DNA from: CAZOZP01 sp964584325
Lineage (GTDB): Bacteria; Bacteroidota; Ignavibacteria; Ignavibacteriales; Melioribacteraceae
Reading direction: 5' to 3'
NCBI GenBank assembly: GCA_964584325.1
Contig: CAZOZP010000026.1
Location: forward strand, 1 to 46,142
DNA length: 46,142 nt
A program made the position numbers and the translations under genes. The notes beneath the pieces are model-generated. The model saw nothing but the letters and a program-made list of their open reading frames with translations. It was not told where the DNA came from and searched no databases. Positions 35,309 to 43,558 of this stretch are shown in pieces; the stretch's first letter is position 1; each line of letters begins with the position of its first letter.

Positions 35309-36103
35309 ATGGCGGAAGTAAACATTTTAACATTAACCGGGAATGAGTATTTAACACCCGGAGGCAAATCTTCTTTACTTCCTTCTTTCAGTTTCTACCG
35401 AAAATTTTTAGGCATTATATTGAACTCTTCAGCTTTGGTAGATAAAAACCTCTATGACGGCAAAGCATGGGCAGAATCTTCATTAAACATTCTTAATTCA
35501 TTGGAAGAGAGCGGAGTAAGATTATCTGTTAAAGGGTTAAATTATTTGACTCGGTTTGCTGAACCTGCGGTAATAATATCAAACCATATGAGTTCTCTTG
35601 AGACAGTAATACTTCCTTCAATAATTAATCCGCGTAAAAGAGTTGTCTTCATAATGAAAAAGGAATTGGTGGATTATCCTTTTTTCGGTAAGGTAACAGC
35701 CGCAAGGCACCCCATAATTGTAGGCAGGGCTAATCCGCGTGAAGATCTTGAAACAGTATTTAATGAAGGAGCTAAAAGACTTGCAGAAGGCAGATCTGTT
35801 ATTGTTTTTCCTCAGAAGACAAGAAGTGCAGAGTTTGAGCCTTCATCTTTCAACACTATCGGAATTAAACTGGCAAAGAAAAATAATTGCAGAATTATTC
35901 CTTTGGCATTGCTAACGGATGCCTGGTCGAATGGAAAGATGGTAAAGGATTTCGGCAAAATAGATAACAAAAAAACAGTTCACATTGAATTTGGTGAACC
36001 TTTTTTCGTTGAAGGAAACGGCAGTGCCGAACATAACCGGGTCTTAGAATTTATTGGTAAAAAATTAAAAGAGTGGAATAGAGAAGATTTAATACGGAAA
36101 TAA
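35309..36103 (+). CDS. Lysophospholipid acyltransferase family protein (PlsC-like)
   Basis: Membrane-associated acyltransferase of the LPLAT/PlsC superfamily, 264 aa. The catalytic block is NHMSSLE (His93 with Glu98, where most relatives have His-x4-Asp). The second block is FPQKTRS (167-173, where most have FPEGTRS). RANPREDLETVF and IPLALLTDAWSNGK also fit a distinct bacterial subfamily that keeps these substitutions. It probably transfers an acyl chain to a lysolipid or a lipid-A-like acceptor, but the substrate is uncertain. It ends 1 bp before the next gene's start. Confidence 0.85.
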   Translation: MAEVNILTLTGNEYLTPGGKSSLLPSFSFYRKFLGIILNSSALVDKNLYDGKAWAESSLNILNSLEESGVRLSVKGLNYLTRFAEPAVIISNHMSSLETVILPSIINPRKRVVFIMKKELVDYPFFGKVTAARHPIIVGRANPREDLETVFNEGAKRLAEGRSVIVFPQKTRSAEFEPSSFNTIGIKLAKKNNCRIIPLALLTDAWSNGKMVKDFGKIDNKKTVHIEFGEPFFVEGNGSAEHNRVLEFIGKKLKEWNREDLIRK

Positions 36104-36104
36104 A

Positions 36105-36662
36105 ATGATCAAAAATATTAAAATAGTTGTGTTTTTCTTATTGGTTTCTGTTATGACATCATATTCCCAAAAGGCAGAATGGGCTTATGGAATTAACGGA
36201 ATGGGTGTATTTCCTTTAGGTGATTATGAAAATGCCGCTAAAACAGGTTTCGGGGCAGGACTATCACTTATTACTGCTTTAGGGGAAAGTACCGGCTTTG
36301 TTTTTAATGCCGAATATTTAAGACAGCCTCTTAAAACTGCTGATTCTGATTATGCCGGGGGCTGGACGGTTAAAGGAGGATTTAGGTATTATATCGGAAG
36401 AAAAAAAGATTTTTATATTTTTACTTCTGCAGGAATCCAGTATTGCTGGTCAACTGTTAAGGTTAACGATAATATGACAATTCAAAATGCTGCAGCATTA
36501 AAAGAATCGTTAAATAAAGGTGTCTATTTCATTGGTGAACCGGGTTTCGGTATAAGTATTGATTTGTCAAGAAAAGTTAAGATTGAAGTTGAAACATCAT
36601 ACAGGTATGTTCAAAGCGCCCAGACAGCAGCAGTAAAATTGGGTTTTATCAGGGTACTTTAA
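36105..36662 (+). CDS. Small outer-membrane beta-barrel protein
   Basis: The 185-aa protein has a signal peptide (MIKNIKIVVFFLLVSVMTSYSQ) and alternating hydrophobic/polar strands separated by Gly/Asn turns. Examples are WAYGINGMGVFPLGDYE, GGWTVKGGFRYYIG and IEVETSYRYVQ. This fits an OmpA-like eight-stranded or outer_membrane_beta-barrel family protein. It has no lipobox and no peptidoglycan-binding domain. Function unknown. Its stop overlaps the next start by one base (TAATG). Confidence 0.8.
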   Translation: MIKNIKIVVFFLLVSVMTSYSQKAEWAYGINGMGVFPLGDYENAAKTGFGAGLSLITALGESTGFVFNAEYLRQPLKTADSDYAGGWTVKGGFRYYIGRKKDFYIFTSAGIQYCWSTVKVNDNMTIQNAAALKESLNKGVYFIGEPGFGISIDLSRKVKIEVETSYRYVQSAQTAAVKLGFIRVL

Positions 36663-37594
36663 TGAGAGGCTTAATCAGACCTGCTGCATTGAAGAAAGGA
36701 GATTTAATCTCTGTTATTTCTCCGGCTTCAGCACCGGCTGATCCCAGCAAAATAGAAAAGGCAGTTAAGTATTTTGAATCCCTGGGTTACAGAGTAAAAA
36801 CCGGGAAGAATACAGGTAAAGCATTAAATTATTTATCTGCATCCGATTCTGAAAGACTGGAAGATATTCACGATGCTTTTTCAGACAAACACGTTAAAGC
36901 GGTTATTTGTACCAGAGGCGGTTACGGAAGTGCAAGACTGCTGGATAAAATAAACTATAATCTTTTAGCAGACAATCCGAAAATCTTGTCAGGATTCTCT
37001 GATATTACCGCACTTCATTTAAGTCTCTTCAGAAAAATAAATATGGTTACATTTTCAGGATTGATGGCAGCAGTAGATTTTCAGGAAATTAATCCAAAAG
37101 CTGAAGAAATATTCTGGGATACACTTAGCGGAAAGATTACAAATATTGAATTACCCGATGATGTTGAAATATCCGGTGATACTGTAATTCGCGGCAGGAT
37201 GGTCGGAGGGAACCTCTCGATTTTTAATACTCTGCTTGGAACTTCTTATATGCCGGTAATCCGCAGGAAAATATTGTTTTTAGAGGATGTCGGAGAACAG
37301 CCCTACCGAATTGACAGAATGCTTAATCATTTGCGACTTGCAGGAATTCTTGATGCAGCCGGAGCCATAATTACAGGGAAATTCAATTCTTGTGAGGAAG
37401 ATAATCCTGAAAAGAAATCATTTACTCTTGATGAAGTGCTTGAAGAGTATCTGGGCAGTATAAATAAATTATGGCTAAAAAATTATCCGTTCGGACATTT
37501 CCCCCTTAACTTTACTATACCGGTTGGAATAAGAACAGAAATAAACGGTGTGTCAAGAAGAATTAAATACCTTGAATCACCTGTAATTAAATAA
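36662..37594 (+). CDS. LD-carboxypeptidase (peptidase S66)
   Basis: Cytoplasmic serine peptidase that trims the terminal D-Ala from tetrapeptides in murein recycling. The 310-aa protein has the S66 triad candidates Ser113 (SGFSDITAL), Glu208 (FLEDVGEQPYR) and His279 (FGHFPLNFTIPVG), plus TRGGYGSARLLD. It starts at the one-base overlap with the upstream barrel gene. Context adds little, but mtgA elsewhere in the window shows a normal murein pathway. Confidence 0.92.
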   Translation: MRGLIRPAALKKGDLISVISPASAPADPSKIEKAVKYFESLGYRVKTGKNTGKALNYLSASDSERLEDIHDAFSDKHVKAVICTRGGYGSARLLDKINYNLLADNPKILSGFSDITALHLSLFRKINMVTFSGLMAAVDFQEINPKAEEIFWDTLSGKITNIELPDDVEISGDTVIRGRMVGGNLSIFNTLLGTSYMPVIRRKILFLEDVGEQPYRIDRMLNHLRLAGILDAAGAIITGKFNSCEEDNPEKKSFTLDEVLEEYLGSINKLWLKNYPFGHFPLNFTIPVGIRTEINGVSRRIKYLESPVIK

Positions 37595-37617
37595 TTCATA
37601 ACTAATCTGCGGTAAAT

Positions 37618-38520
37618 GTGAGAAGGTCCGATTACCTTAAACAACTTGATCCTAAATTCCTGAGTACTCTGAAGAACTTTGAGCTTCGAGCCGAGAATAT
37701 TGTTGAAGGATTTAAAGTCGGATTGCATAAGAGTCCGTATCACGGATTCAGTGTTGAATTCAGTCAGCACAGGCAGTATATGCAGGGCGATTCAATTAAG
37801 AATATCGACTGGAAAGTATTCGGGCGCCGGGAAAAATATTTCGTAAAAGAATATCTTGAAGAAACAAATCTTATATCAAATATAATTGTAGATATCAGCA
37901 AGTCTATGTCATTTGCAAGCGACGGAATTATGTCTAAATATGAATATGCGCTGACTTTGACTGCTGCTTTAAGTTATATAATGGTTTCACAACAGGATTC
38001 TGTAGGTATTGTACAATATTCAGATGTAATCCAAAATATTCTGCCGCCGAAATCTACAAGAGTGCATCTTAAGAACATTATGTCGGTACTCGGGAGCATT
38101 AAACCTTCAGGAAAAACAAACACAGCTGCTTGTCTGAACAATATAGCCGAAAAAATAAAAAAGCGCGGACTAATAATTCTTGTTTCGGATTTCTTTGATG
38201 ATAAGGATGAAGTTCTTAAAGCAATAAAACATTTTCACTTCAGAAACAATGAAGTGATAGTTTTCCAAATTCTTGATCCGGCAGAGATATCATTTTCATT
38301 TGGGCCGGATGCTGTTTTTGAAGATATGGAAACCGGGGAAGAGATATCAACGCAGCCTTATCATATAAGAAAAGCTTATGAAGAGGCAATGCTGGATTTT
38401 ACTAACGGAATAAAATCAGAATGCAGGAATAACAGAATTGATTATCATCTGATTCAAACAAATGAATCTTTCGATAAAGCATTAATTGCTTTTTTTGCGA
38501 AGCGTTCCAAAATGCAGTAA
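37618..38520 (+). CDS. DUF58 domain protein with VWA-like MIDAS
   Basis: The 300-aa protein of the DUF58 family starts at GTG 37618, because the overlapping ATG at 37616 is followed at once by TGA. The N-terminal half contains the family block GFSVEFSQHRQYMQGDSIKNIDWKVFGR. A von Willebrand A-like domain follows with the DxSxS metal-site motif at Asp92, Ser94 and Ser96 (VDISKSMSF). DUF58 proteins usually pair with a MoxR AAA+ ATPase, but no such gene is adjacent. Its function here is unknown. Confidence 0.88.
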   Translation: MRRSDYLKQLDPKFLSTLKNFELRAENIVEGFKVGLHKSPYHGFSVEFSQHRQYMQGDSIKNIDWKVFGRREKYFVKEYLEETNLISNIIVDISKSMSFASDGIMSKYEYALTLTAALSYIMVSQQDSVGIVQYSDVIQNILPPKSTRVHLKNIMSVLGSIKPSGKTNTAACLNNIAEKIKKRGLIILVSDFFDDKDEVLKAIKHFHFRNNEVIVFQILDPAEISFSFGPDAVFEDMETGEEISTQPYHIRKAYEEAMLDFTNGIKSECRNNRIDYHLIQTNESFDKALIAFFAKRSKMQ

Positions 38521-38528
38521 AAATATAT

Positions 38529-38547
38529 GGACTGATAGTCCTTTTTT
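38529..38547 (+). terminator. Intrinsic terminator after the DUF58 gene
   Basis: GGACT (38529-38533), loop GAT, AGTCC (38537-38541), then TTTTTT. The short 5-bp stem with a T-run directly follows the stop at 38520. The stem is modest, so termination may be partial. Confidence 0.5.
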
Positions 38548-38570
38548 AGTTATCTTTAACGAAAAAAAAT

Positions 38571-39263
38571 ATGCTCTATTATATAGTACTTTTCTTGATA
38601 ATATCTTTTGTGATTACAGCCGCATCTGTTTTCCCGCTTTCAGCAGAGCCGCAGTACTGGTATGAGTTTCCTCTTATTCCCGGATTGGAAAATAAAGCAA
38701 GAATTATTTTCTATCACGTTCCGGCAGCATGGATTTCCGTAATTGCTTTCTTTATGTCTATGTATTATGGAATTAAATACTTAAAAGACGGAAAACTGCA
38801 GGACGATTTGAAATCGGAATCAGCCCTGCAGTTAGGTTTAATATTCTGTATTATGGCCGCCGTAACAGGGTCAATATGGGCAAAGTTTTCCTGGGGTGAA
38901 TTCTGGCATTGGGATCCGCGTGAAACAAGTATATTTATTCTGATGCTTATTTACGGAGCACTTCTTGTTTTAAGAGCCGCAGTTGATGATCTTGAAAAAA
39001 GAGGAAGACTTTCCGCGGTTTATTCAATAATTGCATTTCTTACAGTTCCGTTTTTCGTTTTTATAATGCCGCGTATTATGATTGGTCTTCATCCCGGCAG
39101 TGCTGACGATACCACAACCGGACCGGTAGTGGATTTCAAAATGAATTGGAATATGCAGGCAGTATTTTATCTGGCATTAACCGGATTCACACTTTTGTAT
39201 TATAAAATGTGGAATCTTAACTACAGAATTAACTTACTGAAATACCAAAAGGGGATTGAATAG
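38571..39263 (+). CDS. ccmC: Cytochrome c maturation haem protein CcmC
   Basis: Six-helix inner-membrane protein of the haem-handling family that loads haem onto CcmE. The 230-aa protein contains the tryptophan-rich WWD signature WGEFWHWDPRET (about 103-114) and flanking haem-ligand histidines in FYHVPAAW and IGLHPGSA. Size and topology fit CcmC rather than the larger CcmF or CcsA. It is followed without a gap by a CcmD-like gene and then ccmE. No ccmA, ccmB or ccmF lies in the window. Confidence 0.92.
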   Translation: MLYYIVLFLIISFVITAASVFPLSAEPQYWYEFPLIPGLENKARIIFYHVPAAWISVIAFFMSMYYGIKYLKDGKLQDDLKSESALQLGLIFCIMAAVTGSIWAKFSWGEFWHWDPRETSIFILMLIYGALLVLRAAVDDLEKRGRLSAVYSIIAFLTVPFFVFIMPRIMIGLHPGSADDTTTGPVVDFKMNWNMQAVFYLALTGFTLLYYKMWNLNYRINLLKYQKGIE

Positions 39264-39461
39264 ATGGAAACGGCTCTGGAATACTTTAATAATCATGAAA
39301 TGTATATTGTTCTGGCAATATCATTAGTAGTCTGGTGCGGAATTATTATAAAACTCCGCGGTATGGAAAAGAAAATTAAAAGACTGGAATTGGTTGAAAA
39401 CTTTGAGACTGAAGAACCGGCAATAATTGAGCAGATTGAGAGAGATAGTTTTGAAAAATAA
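39264..39461 (+). CDS. ccmD: CcmD-like small membrane protein
   Basis: The 65-aa protein has one transmembrane helix (about 13-30, MYIVLAISLVVWCGIIIKL) and a charged tail, the usual shape of CcmD. CcmD helps release haem-bound CcmE from CcmC. Sequence similarity in this family is weak, so the call rests on size, topology and exact placement between ccmC and ccmE. It overlaps ccmE by 11 bp if TTG 39451 is the ccmE start. Confidence 0.75.
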   Translation: METALEYFNNHEMYIVLAISLVVWCGIIIKLRGMEKKIKRLELVENFETEEPAIIEQIERDSFEK

Positions 39462-39840
39462 ATATATATTCGGGATTATAGTAATTGCTGTTTTTAGTTT
39501 TCTGGTTATGTATTTGTTTACGGAAACAAAAATTAAATATGAGGACGACTTTTCAAGAATAATAAAAAGAAGCGATAAAGTTAAAGCGGCCGGAGTTTGG
39601 GTAAAAGAAAAACATTACTCCTTGGATTCAGAAGCGGATACTTTCACTTTTATTATGAAAGATAAAAATGGCGTTGAAATGAAGGTTATTTATAAAGGCG
39701 GTATTCCGAATAACTTTGAAATATCTTCTTCTGTTGTAGTTACCGGATTCTATGACAGAGATTATTTCAAAGCGGAAAAGATACTTACTAAGTGTCCGTC
39801 AAAGTATCAGGAACAAATGTTATCAGACGAGAAATTATAA
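39451..39840 (+). CDS. ccmE: Cytochrome c maturation haem chaperone CcmE, Cys-type
   Basis: Periplasmic haem chaperone anchored by one N-terminal helix. I choose TTG 39451 (129 aa, MKNKYIFGIIVIAV), with GAGAGA upstream; TTG 39427 would extend it further into ccmD. The OB-fold domain is clear (KVKAAGVWVKEKHYSLDSE, IPNNFEISSSVVVTGFYDRDYF). The haem-binding residue, normally His in a KHDExY motif, is Cys115 in KCPSKY, giving the CxxxY form. That variant System I type is known from archaea and some bacteria. Confidence 0.88.
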   Translation: MKNKYIFGIIVIAVFSFLVMYLFTETKIKYEDDFSRIIKRSDKVKAAGVWVKEKHYSLDSEADTFTFIMKDKNGVEMKVIYKGGIPNNFEISSSVVVTGFYDRDYFKAEKILTKCPSKYQEQMLSDEKL

Positions 39841-39882
39841 GGGCAGTAAACCGGGGAATCTCAAGATAAAACAGGATTAAAA

Positions 39883-40662
39883 TTGATAGCGGATATACGC
39901 AATATAAGTTATTCATATAATATGGTTGATAATGCCGTTTGTTCTGCATCTTTCAGTGTTGAACCGGGAGAGTTCATCTCACTTATTGGCCCTAACGGGT
40001 CGGGTAAATCAACATTACTAAAGCTTATATGCGGAATTTATAAACCCGGCACCGGAGAAGTTTTAATAAATAATTTGAATATTGCCGGATTAAAGAGAAA
40101 AGATATTGCCAGAAGGATATCCTTTGTTCCTCAGACACTTTATACTGCATTTCCATACTCGGTATCTGAAATTGTAATGATGGGCAGAACTCCGTATCTT
40201 AATCTGTTCGGATTTGAAAATGCCGGTGACAGAGAAATTGTGGAAAATGCTATGGAAATGGCCGACATAATTCATCTTCGTGATAAAGGTATAAGCGAAG
40301 TTTCCGGAGGAGAGGCGCAGCGAGCATTTATAGCAAGAGCACTAGCTCAGCAAACGGATTTAATATTGCTGGATGAACCAAATTCGCATTTGGATATGAA
40401 GCATCAAATAGCTGTATTCAAACTTTTATCAAAATTAAACTCCGAATTGAATAAAACGATAATCTGCATATCTCATGATCTTAATCTCGCAGCAAACTAC
40501 AGCAAAAGGGTAATTCTGTTAAATAAGGGTAAGATTTTCACTGACGGAAGTGTTGATGAAGTACTTAACAGAGAAATCATAGAGGAAATATTTGAGGTGC
40601 AATCGGAAGTTGTTCGCAATGATAATGATTCGGTAAATGTAATATTCAGGCATAACAGATGA
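39883..40662 (+). CDS. FecE/BtuD-type ABC transporter ATP-binding protein
   Basis: ATPase of the iron-siderophore/cobalamin/haem importer class, 259 aa. The start is TTG with AGGA 6 nt upstream. Walker A lies at 36-44 (GPNGSGKST), the signature EVSGGEAQR at about 139-147, Walker B ends at Asp164-Glu165, and the H-loop is His198. The Q-loop region VPQTLYTAFPYSVSEIVMMGR is typical of FecE/FhuC. It is longer than, and distinct from, CcmA. No permease or binding-protein gene is adjacent, so its partner must be encoded elsewhere. Confidence 0.9.
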   Translation: MIADIRNISYSYNMVDNAVCSASFSVEPGEFISLIGPNGSGKSTLLKLICGIYKPGTGEVLINNLNIAGLKRKDIARRISFVPQTLYTAFPYSVSEIVMMGRTPYLNLFGFENAGDREIVENAMEMADIIHLRDKGISEVSGGEAQRAFIARALAQQTDLILLDEPNSHLDMKHQIAVFKLLSKLNSELNKTIICISHDLNLAANYSKRVILLNKGKIFTDGSVDEVLNREIIEEIFEVQSEVVRNDNDSVNVIFRHNR

Positions 40663-41675
40663 AAAAAATATTATATATAGTTCAAAATTCGAAAAGAATA
40701 ATACTAATTTATTTCTTACTGATAAGCGGAATACTGTTCACTATTGATCTTAAATACAGATTCGGGGGTAGAGACATAGGGGAATTTGATCCTCTGTATC
40801 TGGGAAATATATTTAATTTTCTAATATTTGCAATTTCAGTTGCCGGAGTAATTATTCTGACAGGAATCAGGAAGAATAAGGAGTTTATTAATTCACTTGC
40901 GGTAATAGCATTTATTTCCGTATCGCTTCTTGCTTCGTCATTACTTATTAAAAATAGCGACTTCCAGTTTCTAAAAGGAAATTTAGGCTATTACACCCTT
41001 AAGAAAGTTTATTTCGGAGCCGCTTTTTTTCTTAATTTGTTTTTCAATTTATATTTTATTTCAATGGTCTGGCTTCAGATATTTGACAATAAAACACTAA
41101 TATTTCTTCGTTCAGCATATCTTTCTTTAACAACATTGGTAATTATTCTTATTTTTACTTTTCTCTATTCGCTTTTGTACAAGAATGAGATTGAAACCAG
41201 CCGCTTTAATTCAAAATATGATATAATAGTTATTCTTGGAGCAGCTGTTTATTCAGATAATAGTCCGAGTCCGCTCTTTAAAGGAAGAATTGAAAAAGCC
41301 GCAGAACTTTATCAGGATGGAATAAGCGATAAGATTCTGGTAACCGGTGGCAACGCTCCCGGAGAAATTACTGAAGCACAGGCGGCTTATCTCGTGCTTT
41401 TAAAAAGGAATATCCCTGAAGAATGTATAATAAAAGAAACCAAAACCTCTACTACGGCCGAACAGATAAAGTATCTTCACGATCGTTTTTCAACTGACAA
41501 GCTTTTAATAATATCTAATGATTTCCACCTTGCCCGAGTGAAGGAAATGAGCAGGTTTTATGGGATTAAAGCTGATTTTACTGCATCAGGCAAAGATCTT
41601 AGTATAACAAAATTTCTCTACTACAGACTTAGGGAGTCAGCCGCGCTTTTACTTTTTTGGCTATATTCATTTTAA
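40659..41675 (+). CDS. YdcF/ElyC-family membrane protein (DUF218)
   Basis: The 338-aa protein has about five N-terminal transmembrane helices (residues about 12-190). A DUF218 domain follows, from YDIIVILGAAVYSDNSPSPLFKGRIEKAAELY through ILVTGGNAPGEITEAQAAY to ETKTSTTAEQIKYL. The C-terminal hydrophobic segment is ALLLFWLYSF. The family (YdcF, SanA, ElyC) is linked to envelope integrity and lipid-carrier metabolism, though its biochemistry is poorly known. It overlaps the ABC ATPase gene by 4 bp. Confidence 0.85.
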   Translation: MKKILYIVQNSKRIILIYFLLISGILFTIDLKYRFGGRDIGEFDPLYLGNIFNFLIFAISVAGVIILTGIRKNKEFINSLAVIAFISVSLLASSLLIKNSDFQFLKGNLGYYTLKKVYFGAAFFLNLFFNLYFISMVWLQIFDNKTLIFLRSAYLSLTTLVIILIFTFLYSLLYKNEIETSRFNSKYDIIVILGAAVYSDNSPSPLFKGRIEKAAELYQDGISDKILVTGGNAPGEITEAQAAYLVLLKRNIPEECIIKETKTSTTAEQIKYLHDRFSTDKLLIISNDFHLARVKEMSRFYGIKADFTASGKDLSITKFLYYRLRESAALLLFWLYSF

Positions 41676-41718
41676 CCTAAATTTGTCATTATTTTTTCTA
41701 ATAAGAAATTTAGGTTAA
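41672..41718. other. Long inverted repeat (13-bp arms, 21-nt loop)
   Basis: Arms at 41672-41684 (TTAACCTAAATTT) and 41706-41718 are exact reverse complements. The left arm contains the stop codon of the YdcF-like gene. The AT-rich loop holds a T6 run, and no T-run follows the right arm. It could stabilise the mRNA end or weakly terminate, but it does not look like a standard terminator. Confidence 0.6.
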
Positions 41719-41762
41719 TCTGTTCTATCCGGATATTTATTTTGGCTTTTTGAATTGTTTTA

Positions 41763-41793
41763 TTGTAGGGCATTATATTCTTGGTTATTTTTG
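41763..41793 (+). promoter_or_regulatory. Bacteroidota-type promoter for nusB
   Basis: TTG (41763-41765), a 20-bp spacer and TATTTTTG (41786-41793) match the -33/-7 consensus. The -7 ends 21 bp before the nusB ATG. Confidence 0.6.
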
Positions 41794-41814
41794 CGATAAC
41801 AAATTAAAGATTTT

Positions 41815-42300
41815 ATGGCAGAGAAAAAGTTTCAGAGAAGAGAAGTAAGAGAAAAAGTATTACAGGTTCTTTATGCATTTGATATGTCGGGCGAAGGTCT
41901 TACATATTTAACTGATCAGGTATTTTCTGATGTTTCTCCGGGGCTTGATAAAGAATTCGGTGAACTGCTGATTACCAAAGTTGTTGCAAACATCAAAGAA
42001 ATCGATGGTCATATTCAAAAACGTATAAATAATTGGGAATTGGACAGAATAGCCTTAATTGATAAGATATTATTAAGGATGGGTGTTGCCGAACTCTTGT
42101 TCTTCCCTGATATACCTCCGAAGGTTTCAATTAATGAAGTTATTGAGATAGCCAAAGATTACAGTACAAGCAACAGCGGAAAGTTCATTAACGGAATACT
42201 TGATGCTGTTCTTTCGGAATTGAAAGACCTTATGCATCTAAACAAAACCGGCAGAGGGCTCATTGACGAATCGAAACAAAAACGGAATCCGAAAGAATAG
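41815..42300 (+). CDS. nusB: Transcription antitermination protein NusB
   Basis: All-helical RNA-binding factor that pairs with NusE (S10) on boxA to prevent early termination in rRNA operons. The 161-aa protein shows the family N-terminus RREVREKVLQVLYAFDMSG and the core LDRIALIDKILLRMGVAELLF plus KVSINEVIEIAKDYSTSNSGKFINGILDAV. Its 3' end overlaps the start of the MFS gene by 38 bp. Confidence 0.94.
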   Translation: MAEKKFQRREVREKVLQVLYAFDMSGEGLTYLTDQVFSDVSPGLDKEFGELLITKVVANIKEIDGHIQKRINNWELDRIALIDKILLRMGVAELLFFPDIPPKVSINEVIEIAKDYSTSNSGKFINGILDAVLSELKDLMHLNKTGRGLIDESKQKRNPKE

Positions 42301-43555
42301 ATTCAATATATTTATCTGGACTCTTTTTGATTTCGGGAATACTTCCTTTTCAATTGTAGTCGTTACTTTCCTTTATGCGGTTTATTTCAAACAGACAGTT
42401 GCGCAAAATTCTCATTCGGGCGATTTATACTGGAGCTGGGCAATTGCGGCATCCATGCTGATTACAGCTCTGATTGCTCCGGTATTAGGGGCAATTGCAG
42501 ATTATTCCGCCGGTAAAAAACGTTTCCTGCTTTTCTTTACATTAGTTTCAGTTATTTCAACTTCTATGCTTTATTTCGCCGGTCCGGGAGATATATTTTA
42601 TGGGATGCTATTTTTCATTACAGCTAATATTGGCTTTGAGGCCGGACTAGTTTTCTACGATGCGTTCCTTCCTGAACTCACTTCACCGAAAAACTTCGGG
42701 AGGGTAAGCGGTTACGGATTTGCAATGGGGTATTTAGGTTCGCTTGCAACACTTGCCATAGCATATCCGTTTATTCAGGCCGGAATGATTAAAGAAACTT
42801 TCCCGTTTAGTGCCTTGTTTTTTCTTGTTTTCGCACTTCCATTATTTATCTTCCTTAAGGATAACAGAAAAAACATAAAAACCGAACAGTCGTTTATTCG
42901 GATTGGTATTAACAGAGTTATTTTTACAGTTAAGCACCTTAAGAATTTTAAGAATCTCAGCATTTTCCTGTTTTCTTATTTCCTTTTTATTGAGGGGGTT
43001 AATACAGTAATATTTTTTTCGGGAAATTATGCAAGTACGACCCTCAATTTCTCTATGCAGGAACTTATTATATTTTTTATAATAGTCCAAACAACAGCAA
43101 TACTCGGCTCAGTACTCTTCGGATTACTATCTGATAAAGTCGGACAAAAGAAAACAATTCAAATCTCACTTTATATATGGATATTCAATATACTTCTGGC
43201 ATTTCTTTCGAGCAAAGGCGATTGGTTCCTGATACAGAGTCTTGTTTCTTACACTGATATGAGTGTAAGTGAATTGGAAAGATATCTGTTTTATGTTGTT
43301 GGTCTGCTTTCAGGAAGCGTAATGGGGGCAACTCAATCAACAAGCCGAAGTCTTATGTCCAAACTTACTCCGGAAGATAAAAAGACCGAGTTTTTCGGTT
43401 TCTTTTCTCTTTTCGGAAAGAGTTCGGCAATTATGGGTCCGGTAGTATTCGGATTAACCAGCTATATTTTCCGTGACCAGACTTATGCCATATTAAGTAT
43501 TTTGATATTTTTTGTTGCCGGACTTCTTGTACTCGGGAAAGTTAAGGAAACTTAA
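42263..43555 (+). CDS. MFS transporter of the UMF1/Atg22-like type
   Basis: The 430-aa protein has about twelve hydrophobic helices. The N-terminus WTLFDFGNTSFSIVVVTFLYAVYF is characteristic of the UMF1 (Atg22-like) branch, and GAIADYSAGKKRFL is the first cytoplasmic-loop motif. The substrate is unknown; relatives export amino acids. The start is TTG 42263, with GAGGG about 5 nt upstream, inside the nusB coding sequence. No ATG lies before the first helix. It converges with the M50-like gene with a 3-bp gap. Confidence 0.87.
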   Translation: MTNRNKNGIRKNRFNIFIWTLFDFGNTSFSIVVVTFLYAVYFKQTVAQNSHSGDLYWSWAIAASMLITALIAPVLGAIADYSAGKKRFLLFFTLVSVISTSMLYFAGPGDIFYGMLFFITANIGFEAGLVFYDAFLPELTSPKNFGRVSGYGFAMGYLGSLATLAIAYPFIQAGMIKETFPFSALFFLVFALPLFIFLKDNRKNIKTEQSFIRIGINRVIFTVKHLKNFKNLSIFLFSYFLFIEGVNTVIFFSGNYASTTLNFSMQELIIFFIIVQTTAILGSVLFGLLSDKVGQKKTIQISLYIWIFNILLAFLSSKGDWFLIQSLVSYTDMSVSELERYLFYVVGLLSGSVMGATQSTSRSLMSKLTPEDKKTEFFGFFSLFGKSSAIMGPVVFGLTSYIFRDQTYAILSILIFFVAGLLVLGKVKET

Positions 43556-43558
43556 GGT

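Noticed and set aside
39883..40662. CcmA as the identity of the ATPase after ccmE
   Set aside because: Length and the Q-loop region match FecE/FhuC, and no ccmB follows.
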